Shown here in pieces: positions 55,120 through 64,000 of a stretch of DNA of 64,000 bases. Both the position numbers and the translations under genes were made by a program. The stretch is from Acinetobacter baumannii (GTDB lineage Bacteria; Pseudomonadota; Gammaproteobacteria; Pseudomonadales; Moraxellaceae). The DNA lies in the NCBI RefSeq assembly GCF_009759685.1, contig NZ_CP046654.1:3162001-3226000 (forward strand). Direction: 5' to 3'. Each line of letters starts with the position of its first letter. Within the stretch, counting starts at the first letter, position 1. Under the pieces are notes generated by a model. That model made no database searches, had not been told where the DNA came from, and worked only from the letters and a program-made list of their open reading frames with translations.

Positions 55120-55407
55120 ATTTTAGTAGCCTCACACAAATATTTTGCTATTAGCCTAAAGGTCGAGTGTACAAATAAAAAGCACGAACGCGAAATTTTA
55201 CATTGTATTGAGTGTTATTGATAGAAAAAAATAGGTTTTTTAAAAATAATAAAAGAACAAAACTCAATGCTAAGCATTAATTTTTTTATAATTGAATAGC
55301 TATGTTTAGTAGTTAATTTTTTGATTTGGTAAGGTGGTTTTTACTATAAGTGGGCCTTTATAACTTTGATTTAAAGATTGGTATATTTAAACATGTATTT
55401 ATAAAAG
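55120..55407. other. TetR upstream region
   Basis: Intergenic sequence of about 290 bp, with the TetR promoter on the minus strand. No second copy of the TACAGAC/GTCTGTA operator was seen here, which argues against simple autoregulation through that motif. Confidence 0.4.
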
Positions 55408-55440
55408 AAAAAAGGAGAAATTTTATAATTTCTCCTTTTT
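55408..55440 (-). terminator. Terminator of the JmjC-type oxygenase gene
   Basis: AAGGAGAAATT and AATTTCTCCTT arms flanked by A and T runs, 17 bases after the gene's stop. Confidence 0.85.
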
Positions 55441-55456
55441 ATATATTTAGTTAGTA

Positions 55457-56620
55457 TTACTCTGCAGGAGGTAACAACATAAGAATTGAATTATTCAATA
55501 ATTGAACAATGTTTTCTAAAATATCTATATTGTTAAGCTCACTATTGAAAGGAATGCTTTTCCCATCGGCAATCGATTTGAGTTGGGTGGCAAAAGATTC
55601 CACAATCGGTAATTCTTCTCCATTACCCCAAAACTTTAAAACGCCATTTTGTTCTGTATAAAGTAGACGCGAAGCAGGTTCGAGTAGCAGCTCATAGCCA
55701 TCTGACAAAATAGCATTTAGGTCTTCAACTTCTATTTCATCTGGTTCTGGAATATTGTCTGGATATTTAGGCTCGCTCATGTACGACATGAGGGCAGCAT
55801 CAAGTACTGTTGAATTTTTCAATTGAGCTAGCACTAAATCTCTTAAATAAGCCAACTCTTCCGTGTTTATTTCCCCAATTTGAGGAGGATTCTTACGGGT
55901 AATATCGACAACAGGATTTTGAAGTAATTCATCAGTAGCAAATTGATCGCTAATTCTATCGATCATGCCTGAAATATTAGGCATACGGAAACCGAAGGAG
56001 AAAGTTAAACAATCATCTTCGGCAACGCCATAATGTGATAATCCAGGTGGAACATATAATAAGTCGCCAGGAGCTAATACTTCATCAAAATGAACATCTA
56101 TTTCTGGTAGCAACTTTAAAGGTTGATTAGGTACAAATTCAGTGCTTGCATCACACATTTGGCCGAGTTGCCAGTGACGATGACCATATCCTTGAACAAG
56201 AAAAACATCATAAAAGTCAAAATGTTTTCCTACTGAACCACCTTTTGGGGCATAAGAGACCATAATGTCATCACGGCGCCATTGCGGAATAAAAGGAAAT
56301 TTCTTCCACAATTCAGCTATATCAAATGAATAATGGTCTACTGCTTGAACCAAAAGTGTCCATAACTTTGGTAGTTTTTGAAAATCACCTTTAGTTAAGG
56401 GAGACGATTTTACATGCCATTCATTTGGATTTTTATCTTTTTGACGGATAAGACGAGCAGTTACATGGTCTTCTAAAGCGAGTTCTTTTACATCATTCGG
56501 CTCTAACATACCCACAATTTCAGGCATAGCATTACGTACAAGTAATGGTTTTTTCTGCCAATACTCTGTTAAAAACTGTTCAGCAGTAATACCGCCTAAA
56601 ACGGTTAAAGCTTCTGTCAT
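55457..56620 (-). CDS. roxA: JmjC/cupin-4 ribosomal-protein arginine hydroxylase (RoxA/YcfD-like)
   Basis: A 387-aa 2-oxoglutarate/Fe(II) oxygenase. YWQKKPLLVRNA near residue 20 starts the JmjC-type region. SVGKHFDFYDVFLVQ has the HxD iron ligands (about H132 and D134), and DLLYVPPGLSHYG supplies the distal His (about H195). These match YcfD/RoxA, which hydroxylates an Arg of ribosomal protein L16. C-terminal helices form a dimer domain. Substrate is inferred from the family. Confidence 0.9.
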   Translation of the reverse strand: MTEALTVLGGITAEQFLTEYWQKKPLLVRNAMPEIVGMLEPNDVKELALEDHVTARLIRQKDKNPNEWHVKSSPLTKGDFQKLPKLWTLLVQAVDHYSFDIAELWKKFPFIPQWRRDDIMVSYAPKGGSVGKHFDFYDVFLVQGYGHRHWQLGQMCDASTEFVPNQPLKLLPEIDVHFDEVLAPGDLLYVPPGLSHYGVAEDDCLTFSFGFRMPNISGMIDRISDQFATDELLQNPVVDITRKNPPQIGEINTEELAYLRDLVLAQLKNSTVLDAALMSYMSEPKYPDNIPEPDEIEVEDLNAILSDGYELLLEPASRLLYTEQNGVLKFWGNGEELPIVESFATQLKSIADGKSIPFNSELNNIDILENIVQLLNNSILMLLPPAE

Positions 56621-56650
56621 GGAAATAACCTATAAATAAGCTAATAAATA

Positions 56651-57244
56651 TTAAGGAATTTGGAGATTGAGTTGTCTTAAAATCTGACAAAGCTGAATCA
56701 TGGGTAAACCCATCAGCGTGGTTTGGTCTTGGCCTATCATTTTTTCAAATAAACTAATGCCGAGACTTTCACACTTAAAACTTCCTGCGCATTGTAAGGG
56801 CAGATCTAAGTCGACGTATCTTTCGATTTCAGGTGCGCTTAAATTGCGAAACTTAACTTGATAATGCTCAACAAGCGTATGTTCAAAACTTTTTTCAAGG
56901 CACTGCACACTTAAAGCAGTACTAAAAAAGACTGTTCGGCCAGAGTTTGCTGCTAATTGAGCTTTGGCATTTTCAATTGTTAAGGGTTTGCCAATAAAAT
57001 CATGAGGAGCATGCTCTCGCCATGCAACCTGATCTGATCCAATTACAATTGCTTCACGATTTTTTTGTGCAATTACTTGTGCTTTAGTAAATGCCAGTCT
57101 TTTTGCTAAATCATCGGCATGCATTTCACCACAAGGACTCTCGTCAATATCTGGACTAATGCAGATATATTCGATTCCTAAACGATTCATTAAATCTTTA
57201 CGTGTCTGACTGCTTGATGCCAAAATAATTTTGGGTTGTTTCAT
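56651..57244 (-). CDS. yceF: Maf/YceF nucleotide pyrophosphatase (7-methyl-GTP type)
   Basis: The start at MKQPKIILASSS (ATG 57242-57244) is chosen because it overlaps the upstream stop as TAATG, giving 197 aa; an earlier ATG lacks support. ASSSQTRKDLMNRL carries the Maf substrate loop, VIGSDQVAW the metal-binding Asp, and LQCAGSFKCESLGISLFEKM the C-terminal part closely resembling E. coli YceF. YceF-type Maf hydrolyses m7GTP. Cotranslated with the DUF2237 gene upstream. Confidence 0.92.
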   Translation of the reverse strand: MKQPKIILASSSQTRKDLMNRLGIEYICISPDIDESPCGEMHADDLAKRLAFTKAQVIAQKNREAIVIGSDQVAWREHAPHDFIGKPLTIENAKAQLAANSGRTVFFSTALSVQCLEKSFEHTLVEHYQVKFRNLSAPEIERYVDLDLPLQCAGSFKCESLGISLFEKMIGQDQTTLMGLPMIQLCQILRQLNLQIP

Positions 57245-57627
57245 TACACTGCAAATTCCATTAATACATCTAATGGAACATAGCTCAATACAGCTTGATG
57301 ACAAGCATGAAGTTTAACAGGGGGTGCTTGACCAGCTTGATAAGCTTCTACCCAACGAGTTACACAAATGCACCAGAAGTCTCCCGGTTGTAGGCCAGGG
57401 AAGCCTGCTTCAGGTAGAGGAGTGATCAGATCGTTTCCGACTTTTTGTGAAAAATTTAAAAACTCAGAAGTCATTTGGGCGCACACCGTATGTTGACCAA
57501 GATCTGTTACGGCTGTATGGCAAAAACCATTCCGGAAGTAGCCAGTAATAGGGTCAAAACAACAGCTTGCTAAGGGTTCACCTAAAACATTTAAACGATT
57601 GATTTGTGGATCTGGATGAATAGACAT
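57244..57627 (-). CDS. DUF2237 protein
   Basis: A 127-aa protein of the DUF2237 family: LNVLGEPLASCCFDPITGYFRNGFC (in pieces), PEAGFPGLQPGDFWCICVTRW and HACHQAVLSYVPLDVL are the typical segments with conserved Cys and His, suggesting a metal or redox site. Function unknown. It overlaps the Maf gene at TAATG and is 138 bp from divergent pgk. Confidence 0.88.
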   Translation of the reverse strand: MSIHPDPQINRLNVLGEPLASCCFDPITGYFRNGFCHTAVTDLGQHTVCAQMTSEFLNFSQKVGNDLITPLPEAGFPGLQPGDFWCICVTRWVEAYQAGQAPPVKLHACHQAVLSYVPLDVLMEFAV

Positions 57628-57765
57628 AATGGATGAAATATTAGATGACTACCTCTATCATAATCAAAACTTTGGCTTTCTACAGCTTTTATGCAAAAAA
57701 ACTAACCTTTTTTGATGTAATCATTTAAAATTAGCGCGTTTTTAAAATCATAAAGAGAGCTTTAC

Positions 57766-58953
57766 ATGAATTTTCAGCGCATGACTGACCTTAATTTAGC
57801 AGGTAAACGTGTCCTTATTCGTGAAGATTTAAACGTTCCTGTTAAAAATGGTGTGATTACCAGCGATGCTCGTTTACGTGCCGCACTTCCAACAATAAAA
57901 GCTGCTTTAGAAAAAGGCGCTGCTGTAATGGTATTTTCACATTTAGGTCGTCCTGTGGAAGGTGAGCCAAAGCCTGAACAATCACTTGCACCAGTGGCTG
58001 CATATTTAACCGAAGCATTAGGTCAAGAAGTTAAATTATTTACTGATTATTTAGATGGTGTTGAAGTTGAAGCAGGACAAGTTGTTTTGCTTGAAAATGT
58101 TCGTTTTAATCCGGGTGAAAAGAAAAATAATCCTGAACTTGCACAAAAATATGCAGCTCTATGTGATGTGTTTGTAATGGATGCTTTTGGTACTGCTCAC
58201 CGTGCAGAAGCTTCTACAGAAGGTGTAGCACGTTTTGCACCTGTTGCAGCGGCAGGCCCATTATTGGCTGCTGAATTAGATGCACTTGGCCGTGCAATGC
58301 AAACACCTGAAAAACCAATGGTGGCAATTGTCGCTGGTTCTAAAGTTTCAACAAAACTTGATGTATTAAATTCATTATCTGGTATTTGTGACCAACTGAT
58401 TGTGGGCGGTGGTATTGCAAATACTTTCTTGGCCGCTGCTGGTTACAATGTTGGTAAATCTTTATATGAAGCTGACTTGGTTGAAACTGCAAAACAAATT
58501 GCTGCTAAAGTAAGTGTTCCACTTCCTACAGATGTAGTTGTAGCTGATGCTTCACAAATTAACTTCGAAGATTTCTTAGGTTCTTTGGCAGCAGCGCAAG
58601 CAGTAATTAAGAAAGTTGAAGATGTAACAGCAAATGATATGATTTTGGATGTTGGCCCTGAAACAGCTAAAGCATTTGCAAATATTTTAACAACTTCAAA
58701 AACGATTCTTTGGAATGGTCCTGTTGGTGTATTTGAAGTTGATCAATTTGGTGAGGGTACTAAAGCACTTTCTCTTGCAGTTGCACAATCTGATGCATTC
58801 TCAATTGCTGGTGGTGGTGATACTTTAGCTGCGATCGATAAATATAATGTAGCTGATCAAATTGGTTATATTTCAACAGGTGGTGGTGCATTCCTTGAAT
58901 TTGTTGAAGGAAAAACATTGCCAGCAGTTGCCGTTTTACTTGAACGTGCTTAA
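57766..58953 (+). CDS. pgk: Phosphoglycerate kinase
   Basis: A 395-aa glycolytic enzyme. [14 protein letters not shown] near 18-31 carries catalytic Arg and Asp, [10 protein letters not shown] near 54-63 and [14 protein letters not shown] near 127 are substrate segments. [17 protein letters not shown] near 185 and [12 protein letters not shown] near 345 are the nucleotide site. It interconverts 1,3-bisphosphoglycerate and 3-phosphoglycerate. fba lies downstream, so two glycolytic genes cluster around a lipoprotein gene. Confidence 0.96.
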
Positions 58954-58974
58954 AAACTGTTATATTGAAATAAG

Positions 58975-59002
58975 AAGGGATTGAGTTATCAATCCCTTTT
59001 TC
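58975..59002 (+). terminator. Terminator of pgk
   Basis: AGGGATTGA...TCAATCCCT hairpin with T run, about 22 bases after the pgk stop. Confidence 0.82.
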
Positions 59003-59077
59003 ATTGATAAGTCATTAAATTGTCATATTCCTGAAATAATATAATGAGTACTAAATCACCAATTGTGGAAAATAGTG

Positions 59078-59320
59078 ATGAATTTAAAACTTACCTTTGC
59101 TGCTTTGTTAATTGTCCCAATGATGTTGACTGCTTGTGCGAAAAAAGAAGAGGCGGCTCAAGCAGGCCAGGATGCGGCATCTACAGCTGTTGCTGACAAA
59201 GTAACTCCGGAACAACAAGCTGCAATCGATGCGCTTGATAAGCCAGTTTTAGATGAAAAGAATACAGATGTGGTTGAAGGTAGTGCATCTAGCGAGACGG
59301 CTACTTCAGAAACGCATTAA
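59078..59320 (+). CDS. Small lipoprotein, 80 aa
   Basis: ATG 59078 with upstream GGAA is preferred over TTG 59063. The signal peptide ends in a lipobox LTAC (C20), so this is a lipid-anchored protein. The mature part is acidic and helical (EAAQAGQDAASTAV, EQQAAIDALDKPV) with a low-complexity Ser/Thr/Glu tail. No domain recognised. It is located between pgk and fba, each with its own terminator. Confidence 0.7.
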   Translation: MNLKLTFAALLIVPMMLTACAKKEEAAQAGQDAASTAVADKVTPEQQAAIDALDKPVLDEKNTDVVEGSASSETATSETH

Positions 59321-59336
59321 TTTGTTGTTTTTTGTT

Positions 59337-59368
59337 AAAAATTCCCTGCAAATGCAGGGATTTTTTTT
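59337..59368 (+). terminator. Terminator of lipoprotein gene
   Basis: TCCCTGCA/TGCAGGGA stem with eight T residues, 17 bases after the stop. Confidence 0.88.
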
Positions 59369-59441
59369 GAAATACTGTGATTTGTTGCTGAATTGAAATA
59401 AATGACAAGGTAGAATAAGCCGCACTACCTGGGAGGATATT

Positions 59442-60479
59442 ATGGCACTCATTTCAATGCGCCAGCTCTTGGATCACGCTGCGGAACATAACTACGGCGT
59501 ACCAGCATTTAACGTAAATAACTTAGAACAAATGCGTGCAATTATGCTTGCCGCAGATGCTACCAATTCACCTGTAATTGTTCAGGCATCTGCTGGAGCT
59601 CGCAAATATGCAGGCGCTCCATTCTTACGCCATCTTATTTTGGCTGCAATTGAAGAATGGCCACACATTCCAGTGGTAATGCACCAAGACCATGGTACAA
59701 GCCCTGATGTATGCCAACGTTCTATTCAACTTGGTTTTAGCTCAGTGATGATGGACGGTTCATTAGGCGCTGATGGTAAAACTCCTACAACTTACGATTA
59801 CAACGTAGATGTAACTCGTCAAGTGGTAGCAATGGCTCATGCTTGTGGTGTATCTGTTGAAGGTGAGATCGGTTGCTTAGGTAGCCTTGAAACAGGTATG
59901 GCTGGAGAAGAAGACGGTGTGGGTGCAGAAGGTGTACTTGACCATTCTCAGCTTTTAACCTCTGTTGAAGAAGCAAAACAATTCGTTGCTGATACAAATG
60001 TTGATGCTTTAGCAATTGCTGTAGGTACTTCACACGGTGCTTATAAATTTACACGTCCACCTACAGGGGATATTTTAGCAATTGACCGTATTAAAGAAAT
60101 TCATGCGGCCTTGCCAAATACTCACCTTGTAATGCACGGTTCAAGCTCTGTACCACAAGAATGGTTAAAAGTAATTAACGAGTTTGGTGGTAATATTGGT
60201 GAGACTTATGGTGTACCAGTTGAGCAGCTTGTAGAAGCGATTAAACATGGTGTACGTAAAATCAATATCGATACTGACTTGCGTTTAGCTTCAACAGGTG
60301 CAATTCGTCGTTTCATGGCGGAAAACCCAGCTGAATTTGACCCACGTAAGTATTTCGCTAAAACTGTCGATTCAATGAAACAAATTTGTATCGATCGTTA
60401 TGAAGCTTTCGGTACAGCTGGCAATGCTGACAAGATTCGTCCAATTTCTTTAGAGAAAATGGTTGATCGTTATAAATAA
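59442..60479 (+). CDS. fba: Class II fructose-1,6-bisphosphate aldolase
   Basis: A 345-aa zinc-dependent aldolase. [14 protein letters not shown] near 77-90 provides the first zinc His and catalytic Asp, [15 protein letters not shown] near 130 and [13 protein letters not shown] near 190 the other ligands, and [12 protein letters not shown] near 268 the phosphate site. It cleaves fructose-1,6-bisphosphate. The sequence belongs to the CbbA/Fda group of class IIA-like aldolases. GGGAGGA RBS seven bases before the ATG. Confidence 0.95.
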   Translation: MALISMRQLLDHAAEHNYGVPAFNVNNLEQMRAIMLAADATNSPVIVQASAGARKYAGAPFLRHLILAAIEEWPHIPVVMHQDHGTSPDVCQRSIQLGFSSVMMDGSLGADGKTPTTYDYNVDVTRQVVAMAHACGVSVEGEIGCLGSLETGMAGEEDGVGAEGVLDHSQLLTSVEEAKQFVADTNVDALAIAVGTSHGAYKFTRPPTGDILAIDRIKEIHAALPNTHLVMHGSSSVPQEWLKVINEFGGNIGETYGVPVEQLVEAIKHGVRKINIDTDLRLASTGAIRRFMAENPAEFDPRKYFAKTVDSMKQICIDRYEAFGTAGNADKIRPISLEKMVDRYK

Positions 60480-60503
60480 TTCCCGTTAGGGTCTGATTTA
60501 TAG

Positions 60504-60533
60504 AAACCGGTTATTCATATAACCGGTTTTTTA
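60504..60533 (+). terminator. Terminator of fba
   Basis: AAACCGGTTAT/ATAACCGGTTT perfect stem with T run, 25 bases after the fba stop. Confidence 0.85.
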
Positions 60534-60555
60534 ATGGCTGGGTTTTGTTTACAAA

Positions 60556-60580
60556 AAAACCTGTGATCAACACAGGTTTT
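60556..60580 (-). terminator. Terminator of surA
   Basis: AAAACCTGTG and CACAGGTTTT arms with T runs, 18 bases from the surA stop on the minus strand. Confidence 0.8.
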
Positions 60581-60597
60581 AACGACAAAAGATTAAC

Positions 60598-61908
60598 TTA
60601 TTTTTGTAAGTTCTTTTTGTCGAGGCTTGGATCTTTAATTTCTACATAAGCATTTGCACGGACTTCACGTAACCAGCTATCAATTTCAGTGTTAAATTGA
60701 CGCTCACCTAAAATTTGACGTGCCATACGCTCTTGATATTCATGCGTCATATCTTTTTCGCGTTTGTCTGTCACTTGTAAGATGTGCCAGCCGAATTGAG
60801 TTTGGAAAGGTTCACTAATTTCACCTACAGGAATTTCCTGCATTTTTTTATCAAACTCAGGAACCATCATGCCAGGCGTAACCCAACCTAGGCTGCCGCC
60901 ATCACGTGCTGAACCTGTATCATTTGAATAAGTTGCAGCAAGAGTAGCGAAATCTTCACCCGCTTTTAATCGCTTGTAAATGCTATCAATAATTTGTTTC
61001 GCATTTTCAGGGCTTACCACTTCGGAAGGTTGAATAAGAATATGGCGTGTTTGATATTGCGGTACTAATGCTTTCTGTTCATTTTGCTTACGTTCTAAAA
61101 GTTTTAGAACATGTACGCCATCGCGTACAGAGATTAAGTCAGTTGTTTGACCATCTTGCAGTGGAGTAATACGAGCAGCAAGTTCAGCCGGTATATCAGA
61201 AAGAGGGCGGAATCCCATATCTGCACCTTCAACTTTTACAGTCGCGGTTGAAAGCTTTTTAAGAGCGTTTAAATCATTGCTTTGAGCAAGTTGTGAACGA
61301 ACTTCTTTTGCTACATTTTGAACTTCTTGAGGGTTGTCTCCGGAAATTCGCATATGAATCACATGAGCTTGATTACCTAAAGCAGCTTGCCCTTGTGGTG
61401 ACTTTAAGAAGTTGTCTACATCTTGATCACTGATTTTAATGCGAGACATAACTTGCTGTTGACGCAGACGATTAATTGCTAAATCTTCAGCAATACGGCT
61501 ACGTAAGTTTTCATAAGTTCCAGGTGCAATCGCATCTAATTTTTGTTGAAAGGCTTCTAGGCTTTTGCTACCCGATTGACTTGCAACTTTAAGTACAGCC
61601 TCATTTAGACTTTTCTCATCAGGTTTGATGCCATATTTTTTAACTTGTTCAAGTTGTGCTTGACGTAAGATGAGTTGGTCTAATACTTGAAATTGTAAGT
61701 ATTGTTGAGGTGGAACTTCTTTTTTTTGTGCTTGCAATTCGTGAGCTGCTTCAGCCATTCCTTGTTCAAGGTCACTTTTTAAAATTACGCTATTGTCCAC
61801 AATTGCCACAACTTCATCAGTAGGTTGGGCAAAACTATGCATTGATGAAGATATTAATACAGCAAGGGTTGTCGCTTTAAAAAACTGTTTAAGATGTTTT
61901 GTCTTCAT
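60598..61908 (-). CDS. surA: Periplasmic chaperone/peptidyl-prolyl isomerase SurA
   Basis: The start at ATG 61908, overlapping the lptD stop as TAATG, gives 436 aa; a longer start lies inside lptD. A signal peptide ends SFA-QPTDEVV. An N-terminal chaperone domain (about 30-190) precedes two parvulin domains (about 195-295 and 305-405, second with TRHILIQPSEVV and GGSLGWVTPGMMVPEF). It escorts outer-membrane proteins, LptD among them, so its coupling to lptD is sensible. Confidence 0.94.
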   Translation of the reverse strand: MKTKHLKQFFKATTLAVLISSSMHSFAQPTDEVVAIVDNSVILKSDLEQGMAEAAHELQAQKKEVPPQQYLQFQVLDQLILRQAQLEQVKKYGIKPDEKSLNEAVLKVASQSGSKSLEAFQQKLDAIAPGTYENLRSRIAEDLAINRLRQQQVMSRIKISDQDVDNFLKSPQGQAALGNQAHVIHMRISGDNPQEVQNVAKEVRSQLAQSNDLNALKKLSTATVKVEGADMGFRPLSDIPAELAARITPLQDGQTTDLISVRDGVHVLKLLERKQNEQKALVPQYQTRHILIQPSEVVSPENAKQIIDSIYKRLKAGEDFATLAATYSNDTGSARDGGSLGWVTPGMMVPEFDKKMQEIPVGEISEPFQTQFGWHILQVTDKREKDMTHEYQERMARQILGERQFNTEIDSWLREVRANAYVEIKDPSLDKKNLQK

Positions 61909-64000
61909 TAACGTTGTGTCCAAGATTGATTAATTTTGTTAAAACCTAAAACGCGATTTTCAAGTAAAGACGCGAGTTTATTGTTTAAACCACCTAAACC
62001 TTTGAGTGTAATTTCGGCCATGATCGCGCGCTTTTCACTAACATCTGGAGATTTTGGATCGTCTAGATCGTTATAGTATGAACGGCCATAGACAGAAATG
62101 CCCCAGCAACACGATTCATAATTAACACCTAGTAATAATTCACGGGCAACATCATTGTCCATGTCATATTGTACGTGCCCCATAATACGCCAATTGTCTT
62201 TAATTGGTTGTATAAACGATGCAACAACTTGGTCGTATGTATCTTGGCGTCCTGGAATATCTTTACGATAGAAATAGCCTAAGTTATATAGATTTCCTTT
62301 ATCGCCTGTATAGTAAAGTTGAAAATCACGCTGTGCATTATCACCATTTGACATCCATGCCGAGTTGGCAGCAATGGTAAAGTTTTGATTAAGTTGACTT
62401 GATAAGCTAACAACAGGACCTGTATTACGTTCAGTATCAATTTCATCTTGTTGTTTCAAGGTGACGCGGCGATCTTCAAAATAATAGCTTTGGCCCACAC
62501 TTGCGCGTAAACGCTCTAAGCCTACTGTGTCAAAAAGACTATAGCTTACACCTAACGATAAAAAGTTATTGTCTTCAAGGCGGTCATGTCCATAGAAGCG
62601 GTAAGGGTTAAATAACTGATCGTAACTAATTGACGCAGTGGTTGAGTCAAAGTTTGGGTAGCCATCTTGATTTTTGTATGGCGCATAGGCATAGAAGGCG
62701 CGTGGTGTAAGTGTTTGTAAATATTTGCCCTCACGTTCAAAATTCAATCCAGTGTCCAATGTAAATTGTGGCACAACGACTGATTTGTTTTCAGAACCGC
62801 CGTCTAAACCTTGAGAGGCGATACTGTCCTTGTCATAGAAGGTTTGAATAGAACGTACGGAAAGCTCAGGAATTACAAAGGCTGCTGGTGTTCGATAGTT
62901 ATAACGTGTTGCAAACTGGTTATAAATACGCGTACCGCTACTTTCTTGTGCAGAATCATCGTTAATTGATTTCTTAAAATAAGCAGTATCGTTATTAAAT
63001 TCGTATTGTAGTCCTAGTGGATTACCAGTGACATAATTTAATAAAAATTGAGGTAAGCGGGCGTATGGTTTATTGACGTCTTTTACTTCTGGGTCAAGGG
63101 TCTGGAAATCTTCGACTTTAAGCTGTGCTTTTAAACCCGGAATACCATGTTGATAGTTAAGTTCCCAAGCTCTACGTAAGTTAAGATCTGTTTTAGAGAT
63201 AGGGCTACTATCTAAATCAGAGAAGTAGTCTTTATCTGATGCGTAGTTATATTCAAGGTTGGTAGACCATTGGTCGTTGATATCCCAATTATGTAAAAAA
63301 TGGAAATCTTTACGGTCTTTATCATCATATTCTTTATCAGATGGCAAAATGCCGCCCCAAATCTGTCCGGCACCAAACCCATCCGTCAAATATCGGAATT
63401 CACCTTGTAACATTGCCCCACGATCTGCTAAGTAACGTGGCGTAATTGTTGCATCGTAATTAGGCGCAAGGTTTAAATAAACAGGAACCGAAAGTTCAAT
63501 ACCACCATCGTTTGAGAAACCAAATTGTGGGTTGAGGATACCTGTAGTACGGCGGTCATCGATCGGGAAGTTAAAGTAGGGAACTGCTAGAACTGGAACA
63601 TCTTTTACATATAGTTTTGTTCCGCGCGTAACACCGCGCCCAGTTTCTTGGTTCAACTCAATTTTGTTGGCTTGAATTTTCCAACCTGGTTTCTGGCCTG
63701 GCGGACAGGTTGTGTAAGTCGCATCATTGAGAACCATTACATTCGGAGAGGTTCTCTCGATCTTCCCAGCATGACCATGGGCATGTTGTTGTTCAGAAAT
63801 ATAAAAACTATTATCTAAATTTCCGGTTTGAGTCTTTAGATTGTAATCAATTTCATCACTTTGAGAGAGTAAGCCGCCTTGAGCTAACTGTACTCGGCCT
63901 TGTGCATGTGCAAATGTTTGAGTTTTATCAATGGTGACTTTATCGGCACGAACTGTACGGCCTTCTTGATCTATCACCACGTTTCCTTCCAACACAGAGT
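61908..64000 (-). CDS. lptD: LPS-assembly protein LptD, 5' end outside window
   Basis: At least 697 residues are visible and the frame is open to the window edge, so the signal peptide and first part of the N-terminal domain are missing. The beta-jellyroll (LEGNVVIDQEG, HAQGRVQLAQGG) leads to the LptD barrel with the Cys pair in SCCWGISVYGR near the C-terminus. VPYFNFPIDDRRTTGILNPQFGFS is a family segment (in two pieces). LptD inserts lipooligosaccharide into the outer leaflet with LptE. It is coupled to surA by TAATG. Confidence 0.95.
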   Translation of the reverse strand, partial: SVLEGNVVIDQEGRTVRADKVTIDKTQTFAHAQGRVQLAQGGLLSQSDEIDYNLKTQTGNLDNSFYISEQQHAHGHAGKIERTSPNVMVLNDATYTTCPPGQKPGWKIQANKIELNQETGRGVTRGTKLYVKDVPVLAVPYFNFPIDDRRTTGILNPQFGFSNDGGIELSVPVYLNLAPNYDATITPRYLADRGAMLQGEFRYLTDGFGAGQIWGGILPSDKEYDDKDRKDFHFLHNWDINDQWSTNLEYNYASDKDYFSDLDSSPISKTDLNLRRAWELNYQHGIPGLKAQLKVEDFQTLDPEVKDVNKPYARLPQFLLNYVTGNPLGLQYEFNNDTAYFKKSINDDSAQESSGTRIYNQFATRYNYRTPAAFVIPELSVRSIQTFYDKDSIASQGLDGGSENKSVVVPQFTLDTGLNFEREGKYLQTLTPRAFYAYAPYKNQDGYPNFDSTTASISYDQLFNPYRFYGHDRLEDNNFLSLGVSYSLFDTVGLERLRASVGQSYYFEDRRVTLKQQDEIDTERNTGPVVSLSSQLNQNFTIAANSAWMSNGDNAQRDFQLYYTGDKGNLYNLGYFYRKDIPGRQDTYDQVVASFIQPIKDNWRIMGHVQYDMDNDVARELLLGVNYESCCWGISVYGRSYYNDLDDPKSPDVSEKRAIMAEITLKGLGGLNNKLASLLENRVLGFNKINQSWTQR

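Overview
The window is a stretch of an Acinetobacter chromosome, almost certainly A. baumannii. It is AT-rich and carries an intact class D beta-lactamase of the intrinsic OXA-51-like family. It also has a PACE-family efflux protein, a four-gene fimbrial operon and a set of housekeeping genes (bioB, ruvC, metK, tktA, putA/putP, pgk, fba, surA, lptD) with Acinetobacter-like protein sequences. Both window edges cut genes: an MmeI-like methyltransferase on the left and lptD on the right.

Layout. (1) 1-7058: the right-hand part of a mobile defence island. Six tightly packed same-strand genes encode the C-terminal tail of an MmeI-like DNA methyltransferase, an SF2 helicase, a 95-aa protein, a GIY-YIG/T5orf172 protein, a SIR2-like protein and a HerA-like ATPase. 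The last gene stops 8 bp before three contiguous imperfect 23-24 bp repeats (6986-7055). These lead to a terminus reading 5'-TGTG from outside, like a Tn7-type transposon end. Immediately beyond is the 3' part of an interrupted chromosomal gene. (2) 7059-9999: the interrupted locus, a tRNA with CAT anticodon (probably tRNA-Ile2), a tyrosine-recombinase-like protein that lacks its usual nucleophile, a possible small RNA and a tiny membrane-protein gene. (3) 10031-15855: LysR regulators, PACE efflux protein, NCS1 permease, EamA exporter and a hidden 59-aa membrane protein. (4) 16208-21829: a candidate small RNA and a chaperone-usher fimbrial operon (pilin, chaperone, usher, two-domain tip adhesin). 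(5) 21830-32506: biotin synthase, queG, nnrD-type enzyme, ruvC, a cupin regulator with a GNAT enzyme, the OXA-51-like gene, fxsA and metK. (6) 32507-39507: transketolase, OsmC, YceI, LRAT-domain and NAGPA-domain proteins, trmA and a GrpB protein. (7) 39613-48148: the proline catabolic set putA / Lrp-type regulator / putP, then a sirtuin lacking zinc cysteines, gcvH and an AraC regulator. (8) 48257-57627: MaoC, an ABC exporter, DUF2058, DUF1275, sstT, an ArsR-type putative persulfide sensor, an orphan TetR-operator promoter, a TetR regulator, a JmjC-type oxygenase, Maf/YceF and DUF2237. (9) 57766-64000: pgk, a small lipoprotein, fba, then surA and lptD translationally coupled for outer-membrane biogenesis.

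The most interesting region is the left 7 kb. It looks like a single operon joining a restriction-modification-like module (methyltransferase, helicase, GIY-YIG protein) to a SIR2-HerA NAD-depletion module, carried as terminal cargo of a Tn7-like element. All assignments rest on reading motifs by eye; no database or structure search was run.
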